The notes: generated from the sequence alone by a model not told the origin. Positions 42,961 to 52,123 are shown, numbered from the stretch's first letter. The stretch: DNA of 64,000 bases from Salinimicrobium tongyeongense (GCF_026109735.1 NZ_CP069620.1:2976001-3040000); one strand, 5' to 3'. Translations and numbers: made by a program.

Positions 42961-43048
42961 TTCCAATTTTGCTCCCGCAAATTGGAACCGTGCTTCCCCG
43001 GCTAAATTTTCTCCAAGGCTTCAAAAATTTTTAACGCCGGGAAAGCAC
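42961..43048. repeat. Structured palindromic element with two stem-loops
   Basis: Stem 1: TTCCAATTT / AAATTGGAA (9 bp, loop 9 nt) at 42961-42987. Stem 2: GTGCTTCCCCGGC (42990-43002) pairs with GCCGGGAAAGCAC (43036-43048) with one mismatch, and its 33-nt loop contains a further AAATTTT/AAAATTT pairing. It lies in the 510-nt gap downstream of the RND gene. The rest of that gap holds repeated ctccctttggtcgt-like words and no convincing ORF. Confidence 0.75.
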
Positions 43049-43129
43049 TACACTTACAAAAAAGAAACTACACGACATGTTCAGTATTTCATATTGTTCT
43101 TTCATTGTTGCTACACTTTCCGCCTCCTC

Positions 43130-43290
43130 CTGACACTTCGGGATAGGGCAGGGGTAAAGCAGAAAGAGATCTTATCTCAGTCATCCCACACCCCCGCCTC
43201 TCCTAAAGGGAGAGGAGCTTTAGGGGAATTTGGAATTTGGTGCTTGGAATTTGGTACTTTTAAAACCACTGTCCACAATTCCTAACTCCT
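43130..43290. repeat. Low-complexity word repeats downstream of the RND gene
   Basis: The stretch contains GGAATTTGGTGCTTGGAATTTGG-like reiteration (period about 14), cctaactcctaactcataactc-type repeats and an inverted ctcctaaagggagagg. Similar wording recurs at 47935-47965. No coding potential. Confidence 0.7.
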
Positions 43291-43293
43291 AAC

Positions 43294-46200
43294 TCATAAC
43301 TCTGCACTCGACACCTCAGTTTCCCGTTTCTCAATAAGCTCAGTATTCTCCCTATCCACATACTTCTTCCTTTCGATCATATAATACACCAACGGCACTA
43401 CTAAAAGCGTCAGAAAAGTGGAAACAATCGTTCCTCCCATCAGCGAGATGGCCAGTCCCTGGAAAATCGGGTCGAACAGGATTACAAAAGCTCCGATCAC
43501 TACCGTACCTGCAGTCAACAGGATAGGAGTGGTCCGCACGGCTCCGGCTTCGATCACGGCCTGCTTCAAAGGAATTCCGTCTTCCAGTCGCAGGTTCACG
43601 AAGTCAATGAGCAGCACCGAGTTCCGCACCATGATCCCGGCCAGGGCGATCATTCCAATGAAGGAAGTGGCGGTAAAGAAAGCGCCCATGATCCAGTGGC
43701 CAAGTACGATCCCGATCAGGGATAGCGGAATGGCCACCATCATCACAATAGGAGCTTTGAAGTTCTGGAACCAGCCTACGATGAGGATGTAAATGATCAC
43801 AATCACTCCCAAAAATGCAATTCCGAGGTCACGGAACACCTCCAGGGTGATCTGCCATTCGCCATCCCATTTCACCGTGTAGTCATCTTCATATTCCGGC
43901 TGCCCCATATATAGGTCACTGATCTCATAACCTGCAGGCAATTCGATCTCCTTCAGTTTTTCTTCCATTCCGAGGATAGCGTAAACCGGACTTTCCAGTT
44001 CTCCCGCCATGTCGGCCAGCACATACACCACGCGCTTCTGATTCTTCCGGTAGACGCTCTTATCCCTGATCACTTCTTTTGGCTCTACCAGGTCGGCAAT
44101 AGGAATCATTTGTCCCTTTTGGGAAGCGATGTTGATCTGCATGATATCCTGTACAGAGGATTTCTCCTCTTCATCCAAAGTCAACACGATCCCTACCCGC
44201 TGGGTAGCTTCCTCATCATACAACTGCGTAATGGCTCTTTCTCCCAAAGCAGAATTCAGCGTGTAAACGATCTGCTGAGGTGCGATCCCGTACAACATCG
44301 CCTTTTCCTTATCTATCTCAAATTCATATTCTTTTTGATCGGCTTCTACCATCCAGTCGATATCCACCACGTCATCAGTGTTGTGAAGTATGGTCTGTAT
44401 GCTGTCTGCCAGTGCGATCTGAGTTTCATAGTCAGGTCCGTAGACTTCCCCGACTATGGTGGACAACACAGGAGGTCCGGGCGGAACTTCCACCAGCTTG
44501 ATATTGGCTCCATATTTTTCTCCTATGGCCTGAATATCGGGACGCAGCAGTTTTGCAATATCGTGGCTCTGCAGGCTACGGTCTCCTTTCGGCAGCAGGT
44601 TCACCTGAATATCGGCAGTGTTGCTCGCTCCACGCAGGTCATAGTGACGTACGAGTCCGTTAAAAGTAATTGGCGCAGAAGTACCAATGTATGTCTGGTA
44701 ATTCACTACCTGCGGACTCTGGTTCAGGTATTGACCTACCTCTTTGGTCACTACGGCTGTACGCTCCAAAGTTGTTCCTTCGGGCATGTCGATCACCACC
44801 TGGAATTCATTCTTGTTATCAAAAGGCAGCATCTTCACCGCCACATCTTCCGTAAAGAACAGGGCTACAGATCCTAATAACAGGAAGGCAGTAAAGCCAA
44901 GGAATCCCCAGCGGATCTTCTTATTGTCTATAAGCGGCTCCTCAAAGCGCCTGTAGATGCGATAGATCATCGAATCCTCGATACCTTTTTCAGCTTCTTT
45001 TACAGGCTTTCCTTTTTTCTCTTTTTCACGCAGGAAGATGTAACCCAAATATGGTGTTATCGTAAGTGCCACAAACAGTGACAGGATCATCGCGATAGAA
45101 GCTCCAATCGGCATCGGGCTCATGTAAGGTCCCATTAATCCGCTTACGAATGCCATTGGCAGTACCGAAGCGATCACCGTAAATGTCGCCAGGATAGTAG
45201 GGTTTCCTACCTCGTTAATGGCATAGAGTGCGGCCTGTTTGAAGGGCAGGCGCTTCATCTTAAAGTGCCGGTGCATGTTCTCGGCAATAATGATCGAGTC
45301 ATCCACCACAATACCTGTAACAAATACCAGGGCAAAAAGGGTGATCCTGTTCAGGGTGTAATCGAGCATATAATAGCTGAGCAGCGTAAGGGCAAAGGTG
45401 ATAGGTACCGAAAGGAATACTACCAGTCCGCCGCGCCAACCCATGGCCAGCATCACAACAAGGGTCACAGCTATGATCGCGCCTATAAGGTGCAGCAATA
45501 ATTCTCCTACTTTGTGCGAAGCGGTTTCGCCGTAGTTACGGGTCACTTCCACGTGTACATCTTCAGGAATAAGGTTTGTTTGCAGGTGTTCCACTTTTTC
45601 CAGGATCACATCGGCGATCTTCATCGCATCAGCTCCCTTGCGTTTGGCTACAGATAAAGTTACGGCAGGATATTCTGCGGGATAATTTTCCGAAGTATCT
45701 GTTGCTTGTCCATATCCAAAGGTCACGTATGACTTTGGGATTTCCGGCCCGTCCTGAACCATTGCAATTTGCTTCAGGTAAACCGGCTGATTGTTATTCA
45801 CACCCACGATAAGGTTCTCCACATCCTGCGGAGATTCAAGAAAGCTTCCGGTGCTTACCAGAACTTCGCTGTCGTTTCGGTCAAAACTTCCGGAGGAAAG
45901 CTGCTGATTGGAAGCCTGGATCTTTTCAGCAACCCCTAGCATATCCACTCCGCTGGCAGCCATCCTGTCTTTGTCGAGCACCACGCGCAGCTGCCTGTTA
46001 CGGCCGCCAATGGTTTTTACAATAGAAACATCTTCCACCTTTTCGATCTCGTGGCGCAGCTCATTGGCAATTTGGCGCAGCTGGTAATCATCATAATTTT
46101 CGCTCCACAGCGTAAGCCCCAGTACGGGCACATCGTCAATAGCCCGGGTCTTCACCAGCGGCTGGGTAACATTCGGCGGGAACTGGTCCATATTCTTCAT

Positions 46201-46551
46201 GAGCTCGTTGTAGAGCTTCACATAAGAACGTTCAATATCCTCGCCCACGTAGAACTGCACGATCAACATCCCCTGTTCTTCCATGGAGGTAGAGTAGACG
46301 TACTCCATACCCGGAATATTCGAAACCATCTTTTCCAGGGGCTTGACAATGCGCTGTTCCACCTCGGTAGGGCTGGCACCCGGGTAACCTACAAAAATGT
46401 CGGCCATGGGCACGTCGATCTGCGGCTCTTCCTCGCGCGGAATTAAGAACGACGCATAAACTCCCACGATCATGAATACGATCATGAGCAGCACCGTCAG
46501 TTTCGAATTTATAAAGCCTTTGGCAATCTTGCCTGCTAATCCTTCTTTCAT
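43294..46551 (-). CDS. RND efflux transporter permease (AcrB/CusA superfamily)
   Basis: A 1085-residue inner-membrane proton antiporter with the RND layout: TM1 (GFINSKLTVLLMIVFMIVGVY), a periplasmic loop, TM2-6 cluster (LVVMLAMGWRGGLVVFLSVPITFALTLL, FALVFVTGIVVDDSIIIAENMHRH with the proton-relay Asp pair), a second loop, and TM7-12 (MIALAGIMVRNSVLLIDFVNLRLEDG). The VVDDSIIIAEN sequence fits the HAE/CusA-type group. The frame is open to 46644 through a repeat element; ATG at 46551 is the natural start. It pairs with the adaptor and TolC genes upstream. Substrate (drugs or metals) is undecided; no Met triad for copper could be confirmed. Confidence 0.92.
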   Translation of the reverse strand: MKEGLAGKIAKGFINSKLTVLLMIVFMIVGVYASFLIPREEEPQIDVPMADIFVGYPGASPTEVEQRIVKPLEKMVSNIPGMEYVYSTSMEEQGMLIVQFYVGEDIERSYVKLYNELMKNMDQFPPNVTQPLVKTRAIDDVPVLGLTLWSENYDDYQLRQIANELRHEIEKVEDVSIVKTIGGRNRQLRVVLDKDRMAASGVDMLGVAEKIQASNQQLSSGSFDRNDSEVLVSTGSFLESPQDVENLIVGVNNNQPVYLKQIAMVQDGPEIPKSYVTFGYGQATDTSENYPAEYPAVTLSVAKRKGADAMKIADVILEKVEHLQTNLIPEDVHVEVTRNYGETASHKVGELLLHLIGAIIAVTLVVMLAMGWRGGLVVFLSVPITFALTLLSYYMLDYTLNRITLFALVFVTGIVVDDSIIIAENMHRHFKMKRLPFKQAALYAINEVGNPTILATFTVIASVLPMAFVSGLMGPYMSPMPIGASIAMILSLFVALTITPYLGYIFLREKEKKGKPVKEAEKGIEDSMIYRIYRRFEEPLIDNKKIRWGFLGFTAFLLLGSVALFFTEDVAVKMLPFDNKNEFQVVIDMPEGTTLERTAVVTKEVGQYLNQSPQVVNYQTYIGTSAPITFNGLVRHYDLRGASNTADIQVNLLPKGDRSLQSHDIAKLLRPDIQAIGEKYGANIKLVEVPPGPPVLSTIVGEVYGPDYETQIALADSIQTILHNTDDVVDIDWMVEADQKEYEFEIDKEKAMLYGIAPQQIVYTLNSALGERAITQLYDEEATQRVGIVLTLDEEEKSSVQDIMQINIASQKGQMIPIADLVEPKEVIRDKSVYRKNQKRVVYVLADMAGELESPVYAILGMEEKLKEIELPAGYEISDLYMGQPEYEDDYTVKWDGEWQITLEVFRDLGIAFLGVIVIIYILIVGWFQNFKAPIVMMVAIPLSLIGIVLGHWIMGAFFTATSFIGMIALAGIMVRNSVLLIDFVNLRLEDGIPLKQAVIEAGAVRTTPILLTAGTVVIGAFVILFDPIFQGLAISLMGGTIVSTFLTLLVVPLVYYMIERKKYVDRENTELIEKRETEVSSAEL

Positions 46552-46564
46552 ATTTTTAATATCA

Positions 46565-46646
46565 ATTTGGGCGTGCCCCGCCTTCGCTTTGGCTTCGGCG
46601 GGTCGGGCTTTCGGCGCTACTCGGTAGCTGCCTCTATCCCTCACGC
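46565..46646. repeat. GC-rich intergenic repeat element between adaptor and permease genes
   Basis: This about 80-nt stretch is markedly GC-rich against the AT-rich flanks and contains dyad-like gccccgcc...ggcgggtcgggc plus ctactcggtagctgcctctatccctcacgc. It is the kind of intergenic repeat that recurs in Bacteroidota genomes. It leaves an open frame into the RND gene but is not part of the protein. Confidence 0.6.
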
Positions 46647-46651
46647 AGGTC

Positions 46652-47734
46652 TTACTCCTTTACACTAACTTTGGCTCCGTTGAACAATTTTCTGTCTGCC
46701 GAAACTATATAGGCCTCATCAGGATTTAATCCGCTAAGCACCTCTACCTGGTCTCCGTATGTTCGTCCCAGCCTAAGCCACCTTAACATGGCGGTGTTCT
46801 GCTGACTCACGGTATAAACTCCTTTCAGGTCTCCGCGGGTCACGATGGCCTCTGTGGGGATCATCACCGCCTCAGCAGTGCTTTCCTGCTTCTCCACCGG
46901 AAACCTCACTGTCGCATACATCCCCGATTTCAGATCGGCTTCGGTGTCTTCAAGAGCCACTTTCACTAAATATTGTCCGCCGGTATTACTTGCCGAAGTA
47001 CTTACTTCGGCCACCGTACCGGGAACCTCCTGTTCAACAGACTTCACGATCACGTCCACTTTAGTTCCTGTTTCTATCTTCGAAATATTCGATTCCGGAA
47101 CTCTCGCAGTCACCTCAAAATTCCCCGGTGCCTCTATGGCTAAAAGCGGCTGACCCGGATTGGCCATAGTGCCTTTTTCGGCAAATTTGTTGGTGATGAC
47201 TCCGCTGAAAGGAGCACGTATGTTCACGTAAGCGAATTGTGAATTCACCTCATTTCTCATTTGTTTGGCTGCCTCCAGGCGGGCCTGCGCCATCTCGAAC
47301 CGGGCGGTCTGGTCATCCATCTCCTTTTGGGAAGCCGACTGCTCCTCGTAAAGTGCCTTGAAACGCTCGTAATCTTTTTTTGCGTTCTTGTAGGCGGCTT
47401 CAGCTTCGGTGATACCCGCATTGACCTGGGCGCGTTTCGCCTGCAAGTCGGCATTGTTGATGGATACCAGCAGCTGACCTTTATTCACCTTATCTCCCAC
47501 ATTCACATGGATGTCATCAATAAAACCCATCATGCGGGTGCTGAGGTTGGCGCTGTTCACCGCTTCAATTTTTCCGCTGGCAGTGAGAAATCTGTCTCCC
47601 GCCCCTGTGGGTGTTTCAACCTGCACGGGCACTACGGGACCTTCATTCACCGCCTGCTTTTTATCATCGCCTCCACAGCTCGTCGCGAATAATCCCAGGG
47701 AAGCTAATGCTAGTGTGTATATGGTTTTTTTCAT
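46652..47734 (-). CDS. RND efflux periplasmic adaptor (membrane fusion protein) lipoprotein
   Basis: A 360-residue HlyD/AcrA-type lipoprotein (lipobox TSC at about 20): beta-barrel and lipoyl halves (LSTRMMGFIDDIHVNVGDKVNKGQLLVSIN; YVNIRAPFSGVITNKFAEKGTMANPGQPLLAI), a coiled-coil hairpin (about 85-150) that contacts TolC, and a C-terminal membrane-proximal domain. It should link the RND permease to the outer-membrane channel across the periplasm. Confidence 0.93.
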   Translation of the reverse strand: MKKTIYTLALASLGLFATSCGGDDKKQAVNEGPVVPVQVETPTGAGDRFLTASGKIEAVNSANLSTRMMGFIDDIHVNVGDKVNKGQLLVSINNADLQAKRAQVNAGITEAEAAYKNAKKDYERFKALYEEQSASQKEMDDQTARFEMAQARLEAAKQMRNEVNSQFAYVNIRAPFSGVITNKFAEKGTMANPGQPLLAIEAPGNFEVTARVPESNISKIETGTKVDVIVKSVEQEVPGTVAEVSTSASNTGGQYLVKVALEDTEADLKSGMYATVRFPVEKQESTAEAVMIPTEAIVTRGDLKGVYTVSQQNTAMLRWLRLGRTYGDQVEVLSGLNPDEAYIVSADRKLFNGAKVSVKE

Positions 47735-47737
47735 CTT

Positions 47738-47996
47738 TTTTGGTTCAAGGTTTAATGTTTAATGTTCAAGGTCTGTTCAATTCAAAATTCAAGGTTCAGG
47801 ATTCAAGATTGACTTCTAACTTCGTAGTTCTACCTTCGTATTTCATAGGGGGGAGAAGGGTGTTCTTGTTTTATTCTCTTTTTCGTTTTGCCCCGCCCTA
47901 AAGGGAACCGAAAAAGCATTTTTAGAGTGATATTGGAATTTGGTGCTTGGTGCTTGGAATTTTCCAGTTCACTGTCCTCCGTCCTCTGTCCACTCT
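47738..47996. repeat. Low-complexity word repeats between TolC and adaptor genes
   Basis: The 262-nt gap holds reiterations of ttcaaggt/ttcaagat/ttaatgtt words (47745-47807), acttcgtagttctaccttcgtattt, and ggaatttggtgcttggtgcttggaatttt (47935-47963, sharing wording with 43225-43257). No ORF is supported. Confidence 0.7.
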
Positions 47997-49313
47997 TTAC
48001 TCCACACTCTCAGTTAAAAACTCTAAATATGCTACTGCATAGTTATATTCATAAACCGTCTGATAATACTCCAGTTGTTTTTCTGAAAACTGCGTTTCAG
48101 CACCTAAAAGATCTGTTGTTTTTTCAAGGCCTTGCTCGTATCGGTTGTTTCTTATTCGCAGGGATTCTTTGGATTGCTCCAGTGCCAGGCTGGTGAGCTG
48201 CAGCTTGTTCTCTGCATCCTCCAAGGCACGCACGGCGCGATTCAATTCCAGCTGACTTTGTTGTACGTGTTGTTCCAGTTCCAGTGCTGCCTGTTTATAT
48301 TCGGCTTTTGACTGCTGGGTCTTTCCGAAGCGTTTGCTGCCGTCAAAGAGGTCCCAGGTCAAAGCGACTCCGGCAATATATCCGTTGGCGTCCCCCTGGA
48401 AGAGCTTATCGTCATACAGCTCATAGCTTCCAAAGGCATTAAGGCGAGGCAAAAATGACATTTTTGAGGCCGTGTACATTTTCTTTCGCGCATCGGCTGC
48501 CAGTTCCATGGCTTTGATGTCGGCACGGTCACCGGGCAGGGCAGGAGCGTTAACTGCATACATCTCCACGTTCAAAGAATCCTTTGGCAGCAACACCACA
48601 TCTTTTGATTCGCCCATGAGGAACATGAGGTAATCGCTCGCGTTTTGCACGTTGCTCCTTGCGTATTGTAGCTGGTTGTTCACTTCGGTCACGCGGACTT
48701 CCACGGCCAGCACATCCGATCGCTGCAGGTAGCCCTGCTTGAAGTTATTTTCGGCCAGTCTCAGGTTCGCCTGGGCTGTTTCCAGCGCCTGCCCCAGTAC
48801 ACTTACCGCTTTATGGGCGAGCTGCAGCTGCATATAGGCTTTTTCGGTTTCGAGTTTCATGTGGTCCCCGGTGCGAACACTTTGCAGCTCGGTGGCCTGC
48901 ATCTTGTTCTTCGCAGCGCCACGCTCCCAGAATCCGTCAAGGTTCACCAGCGGTTGCTGAATTTCCACCTTCGTAGCGAAATTGTCAATACGGTCGGGAT
49001 CATTGAGCCGTGCCGGATCGAAATCCATTTGAGTGACACGCTCCTGGTTCAGTTTGGAACCAAAGGCCATAAGCGGATTATTGGTGGTCATCCCGGTGTG
49101 GGAGACGCTTATGTTGGGTAAAAAGACTGCGTTGGTTTGCCGGTACTGTGCGCGGGCTGCCAAAAACTCCTGTTGGGAGATCTTGAGCTGCCTGTTGTTC
49201 TCCTGCACTCTTTCCAGCACCTCTTCCTTACCTATAGAAAGCATTTCCTGGGCCTGCAGGAGCAAACCAAAAAACAGTGCGGGTAGAAAGAATAGGGTTC
49301 TTGTTCTCTTCAT
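47997..49313 (-). CDS. TolC-family outer-membrane efflux channel
   Basis: A 438-residue exported protein (signal peptide 1-21 ending LLLQAQ) of the outer-membrane efflux protein family, with two internally similar helical repeats: ERVQENNRQLKISQQEFLAARAQYRQTNAVFLPNISVSHTG in the first, and ADIKAMELAADARKKMYTASKMSFLPRLNAFGSYE in the second. A palindrome copy (48451-48465, with one central change) lies inside the SFLPRLNAF coding region. First gene of the efflux operon, 262 nt before the adaptor. Confidence 0.9.
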   Translation of the reverse strand: MKRTRTLFFLPALFFGLLLQAQEMLSIGKEEVLERVQENNRQLKISQQEFLAARAQYRQTNAVFLPNISVSHTGMTTNNPLMAFGSKLNQERVTQMDFDPARLNDPDRIDNFATKVEIQQPLVNLDGFWERGAAKNKMQATELQSVRTGDHMKLETEKAYMQLQLAHKAVSVLGQALETAQANLRLAENNFKQGYLQRSDVLAVEVRVTEVNNQLQYARSNVQNASDYLMFLMGESKDVVLLPKDSLNVEMYAVNAPALPGDRADIKAMELAADARKKMYTASKMSFLPRLNAFGSYELYDDKLFQGDANGYIAGVALTWDLFDGSKRFGKTQQSKAEYKQAALELEQHVQQSQLELNRAVRALEDAENKLQLTSLALEQSKESLRIRNNRYEQGLEKTTDLLGAETQFSEKQLEYYQTVYEYNYAVAYLEFLTESVE

Positions 49314-49332
49314 CTTTTAATTTTTGATGAAG

Positions 49333-49399
49333 CAAAAGTACCCTTAGAGAAGGCGGTGGTCAGTAACTTTTGTTACCTACCAGTGTAGCATTTGTTACA
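49333..49399 (-). promoter_or_regulatory. Promoter and tandem dyad operator of the efflux operon
   Basis: On the minus strand TACTTTTG (49340-49333) fits the -7 consensus. Upstream of it are two dyads: GTAAC-TTTT-GTTAC at 49363-49376 (perfect) and TGTAGCATTTGTTACA at 49384-49399 (near-perfect), with centres 22 nt apart. This places a repressor- or activator-type site at and above the -33 region; the -33 TTTG itself is not recognisable. Confidence 0.6.
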
Positions 49400-49587
49400 G
49401 AAGGGTGGGTGACAGTGAGGAAGACATTGCAAGTTTGATGTTCAAAAATAATAAGTCTTCATCTGCCTTTACTAAGAAAAGTATGGCTTTTTAAAGCTGC
49501 GACCTTATCTACTCAGATAGACTGGAGTAGATTCTGAAACTTGTGGTGAATCCTGTCTGTGCTTTAGACATTATTCTGGATATTTAT

Positions 49588-51078
49588 CTATTTATTTATT
49601 TCTCTTACTCCTCTTCTAATTAAGAATTTTATGATTGGATTCTGAACTTGATATGTCTTAGCACCGTTTTCAGTCTCACCGACGTAATGTACTAAGCCAT
49701 AATTTTGAACAATCTTGATATAGCTTATTGCGGTGGGTGTACTCACCTTTGCTACATCAATATAATCCTTTGTTTTAATCTCCTCATTACCGATTTTGAG
49801 AATTCGATTCACATTAACCAAAATATCCTCTTTTGAACCTTTTTTGCTAGGAAATACCGCATAAAATTCAAAGTCTTTACAATATGTTAATTGCCCTTCT
49901 TGAATTGCTTCTTTTGAAATGGTAGAGGCTTCTGAATTTATATTGTTTTGAGTATCGTAAACCACTGATAGTTGTCGAAATAGGTATCTTGGAGAGTTAT
50001 CACTTAATTCTATTAGATCATTAATATCGGATTCAGAAAAAATGTCGCTCAGTTGTACCCTATCATTGCTGAAGTGTTTTATACGTTTTGAGAGTATCTC
50101 TTTCAGTTTTTTATAGGACCAATTAATGTTGAACGGCTTGATTTTATCAAATCTTACCCCTAGTTCATCAAAATCACTTTTTGTAGCATCCCATAGTCCA
50201 ATCACTATAGAGTAATTCTCAGATAACAATATAGTGGTGTCAGTTAAAAGTTCTTTTAGAAATGTTGTAATTGAGTCAATTCCTTGCCCAAGTTCAATAT
50301 ATTCATCAGCTCTATCGAAAAGAATAGTGGTTGTCTTAAATCCAGATTTATTAATAATTTTAGCCAAATCAAACCAAATGAGTTTAAGGGCCTTGGCATC
50401 TTCTAAAAATTCACTTGGGTTGTCAGATTTATTTATAGTTTCAAGTTCAATTTCCGGTAAGTAGTTTTTATACAAACCACTGGGATTAGTATCAGGAAGT
50501 CCAAATGACTTGCGTACAAAATCTGAAGCTAATTCGAGGCCACCTCCAATCAAAAGATTTATAGGCTTATGAAATATCTGGTTGTAAATATTTTTTAGCC
50601 TATTACGGGATTTATACTGAGTTGCCTTGTTGTAGTATTCTTCATACTCACGGATACTCAGACTCTTAAAAAATTCCGCTATTACAAATGCCAGTTTTTC
50701 TTTATCCTTTTTGTTTAATCTTTTAAGAAGATTGGGGTTTTTAGAAAGAGTTGCACAAAACAGTTTAACTGTTTCTGTAATCATTAGTTTAAGAAAATGC
50801 TTCTTGTTGTTTTTTACAGGAATACCTTCGAAATCATCTATAAGGACTGCAAATACGTAGTTTTCTTCTAATTCTCGTTTAAGCTTGTAAATAAGAGCTG
50901 TTTTTCCTATTCCTCGTGCACCTATAATGAATCTACTTCTATTTTCAATAATGTCCGAACGAAGACTATTGTAGTTATTGGGATAAATAAAAACGTCGTC
51001 AAGGAACTTTCTTTCTTGTTCAGCAGAAAAAGTTGAAAATGGATTTTTTTTAAAATTCAGTCTTTCGTATAACTCCAT
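49588..51078 (-). CDS. AAA/STAND-like P-loop NTPase with C-terminal winged helix
   Basis: A 496-residue AT-rich gene. The start LNFKKNPFSTFSAEQERKF has the NPF element of ExeA/Orc-like ATPases. Walker A GARGIGKTAL (about 53-62), Walker B TTTILFDRADEYIEL (about 250-264), sensor 1 SIVIGLWDATKS, sensor 2 SPRYLFRQL (about 369). The C-terminal 100 residues (NRILKIGNEEIKTKDYIDVAKVSTPTAISYIKIVQNYGLVHYV) form a likely winged helix. It best fits P-loop ATPases of the Sll1717-like type. No partner gene is obvious, codon usage is AT-richer than its neighbours, and a mobile-repeat region follows, all hinting at transfer; a role in defence is possible but unproven. Confidence 0.75.
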   Translation of the reverse strand: MELYERLNFKKNPFSTFSAEQERKFLDDVFIYPNNYNSLRSDIIENRSRFIIGARGIGKTALIYKLKRELEENYVFAVLIDDFEGIPVKNNKKHFLKLMITETVKLFCATLSKNPNLLKRLNKKDKEKLAFVIAEFFKSLSIREYEEYYNKATQYKSRNRLKNIYNQIFHKPINLLIGGGLELASDFVRKSFGLPDTNPSGLYKNYLPEIELETINKSDNPSEFLEDAKALKLIWFDLAKIINKSGFKTTTILFDRADEYIELGQGIDSITTFLKELLTDTTILLSENYSIVIGLWDATKSDFDELGVRFDKIKPFNINWSYKKLKEILSKRIKHFSNDRVQLSDIFSESDINDLIELSDNSPRYLFRQLSVVYDTQNNINSEASTISKEAIQEGQLTYCKDFEFYAVFPSKKGSKEDILVNVNRILKIGNEEIKTKDYIDVAKVSTPTAISYIKIVQNYGLVHYVGETENGAKTYQVQNPIIKFLIRRGVREINK

Positions 51079-51454
51079 GTTCTTTAACTAATTTTATCTA
51101 ACGATCTGGCTATTTATTTCCTTTAGCGCGATCATGTTTTACGCACAACATTTTACAGTTTTCGCGTTTGGTTTCTGGTTTTCCACTCAGTGTATAATCG
51201 TTATTTCTTTTTAAAGAGGGTAACGATACACTGGCGCTTCTGTAAAATTATTAAAATTCTGTTAAGGAGCAGCTACGGGAAACCGTAAATAAAATGAACA
51301 ACGATCAGTTAACCAATGAACAGGAAATAGACAGTAAACTTTAGACAGTAAACGGTAGTTGTAAAGAAGCCCAATAACCAAGCCCCAAATTCCAAAGCGG
51401 AATTTAAAGATGAAGTAAAAAATTTCCAGGTATTAAAGAGATGGCAAAATAAAA
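51079..51454. other. Gene-free 376-nt stretch upstream of the NTPase gene
   Basis: No convincing ORF or RNA. It contains the short dyad TACGG-GAAA-CCGTA at 51274-51287, tagacagtaaacgg-type word repeats and an aagccccaaattccaaagcgg stretch akin to the intergenic wording elsewhere in the window. Confidence 0.6.
51272..51290. promoter_or_regulatory. TACGGNNNNCCGTA dyad upstream of the NTPase gene
   Basis: TACGG-GAAA-CCGTA, flanked by AAAT on the right. It shares core and spacer length with the longer dyad at 52048-52067, each about 150-200 nt before a minus-strand start codon. Confidence 0.4.
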
Positions 51455-51478
51455 AAGCCTTCCGAAGTAGGAAGGCTT
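51455..51478 (-). terminator. Terminator of the PEGA lipoprotein gene
   Basis: Perfect 9-bp stem AAGCCTTCC / GGAAGGCTT with a 6-nt loop and a T run on the minus strand, 23 nt past the stop codon. Confidence 0.9.
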
Positions 51479-51500
51479 ATAAAATTAAATACTTCTATAA

Positions 51501-51899
51501 CTATCTGGTACCAGCAACTTCTTTTTGCTGTATCAAAGCAGCGTTCACTGCATCCTGATCCAGTTTATTCCAGTTACCTGTAGCTGCATCAATCACCACC
51601 GGAATTACACCACCTAGAACGTCAAGAACTACCCATCCTGCACCTACTTTAGTGTTTACCACTCTGGTCACTGAATCAAAACCATTTTTTCTAAATTCAA
51701 TGGTATAGGATTTGTCAGCTTTCAAATTCAATTCTACCGGAGTAACTCCCATTTTAAATCCGTTTACATAGACTTCAGCACCATCGGGATCTGAACTTAA
51801 AGTAAGAGGATGAGTTTTTTTGCCAAATAACGTAGCACAACTGGTGAAAGTCATACCTATAAATAATAAGGCAAAAAGTGATAATAAAATTCTTTTCAT
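51501..51899 (-). CDS. PEGA-domain lipoprotein
   Basis: A 132-residue lipoprotein (lipobox TSCA, about residue 20) with one PEGA domain: LTLSSDPDGAEVYVNGFKMGVTPVELNLKADKSYTIEFRKNGF (about 32-75), followed by a glycine-rich hydrophobic segment (VGAGWVVLDVLGGVIPVVIDAATG). Such proteins are probably surface- or wall-associated; specific function unknown. Confidence 0.85.
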   Translation of the reverse strand: MKRILLSLFALLFIGMTFTSCATLFGKKTHPLTLSSDPDGAEVYVNGFKMGVTPVELNLKADKSYTIEFRKNGFDSVTRVVNTKVGAGWVVLDVLGGVIPVVIDAATGNWNKLDQDAVNAALIQQKEVAGTR

Positions 51900-52047
51900 A
51901 ATAATGAATTGGTTTAGTTTCCCTACTCATAGGCTTTTCGGGTATCGCCCGTTTTTTATGTGGGTCTTCTCCACAAAAATAATGAGAAGATTTTGTAGGG
52001 ATAATCCTCCTAAAGAAATGCTAATTTATCACAAATTTTTGTAAAGC

Positions 52048-52067
52048 ATTTACGGAAAACCGTAAAT
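52048..52067. promoter_or_regulatory. ATTTACGG-AAAA-CCGTAAAT dyad upstream of the PEGA gene
   Basis: A perfect 8-bp inverted repeat with a 4-nt spacer, 149 nt upstream of the PEGA start codon, in an AT-rich stretch. A shorter version with the same spacing is at 51274-51287. Confidence 0.5.
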
Positions 52068-52123
52068 ATATAATTTCGAAATCATGTTTTTTAAGCAACA
52101 GTCAGTATGATCTTAGAAAGTGG

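Noticed and set aside
44110-44877. Plus-strand ORF of 255 codons opposite the RND permease
   Set aside because: Antisense shadow of a strongly conserved gene.
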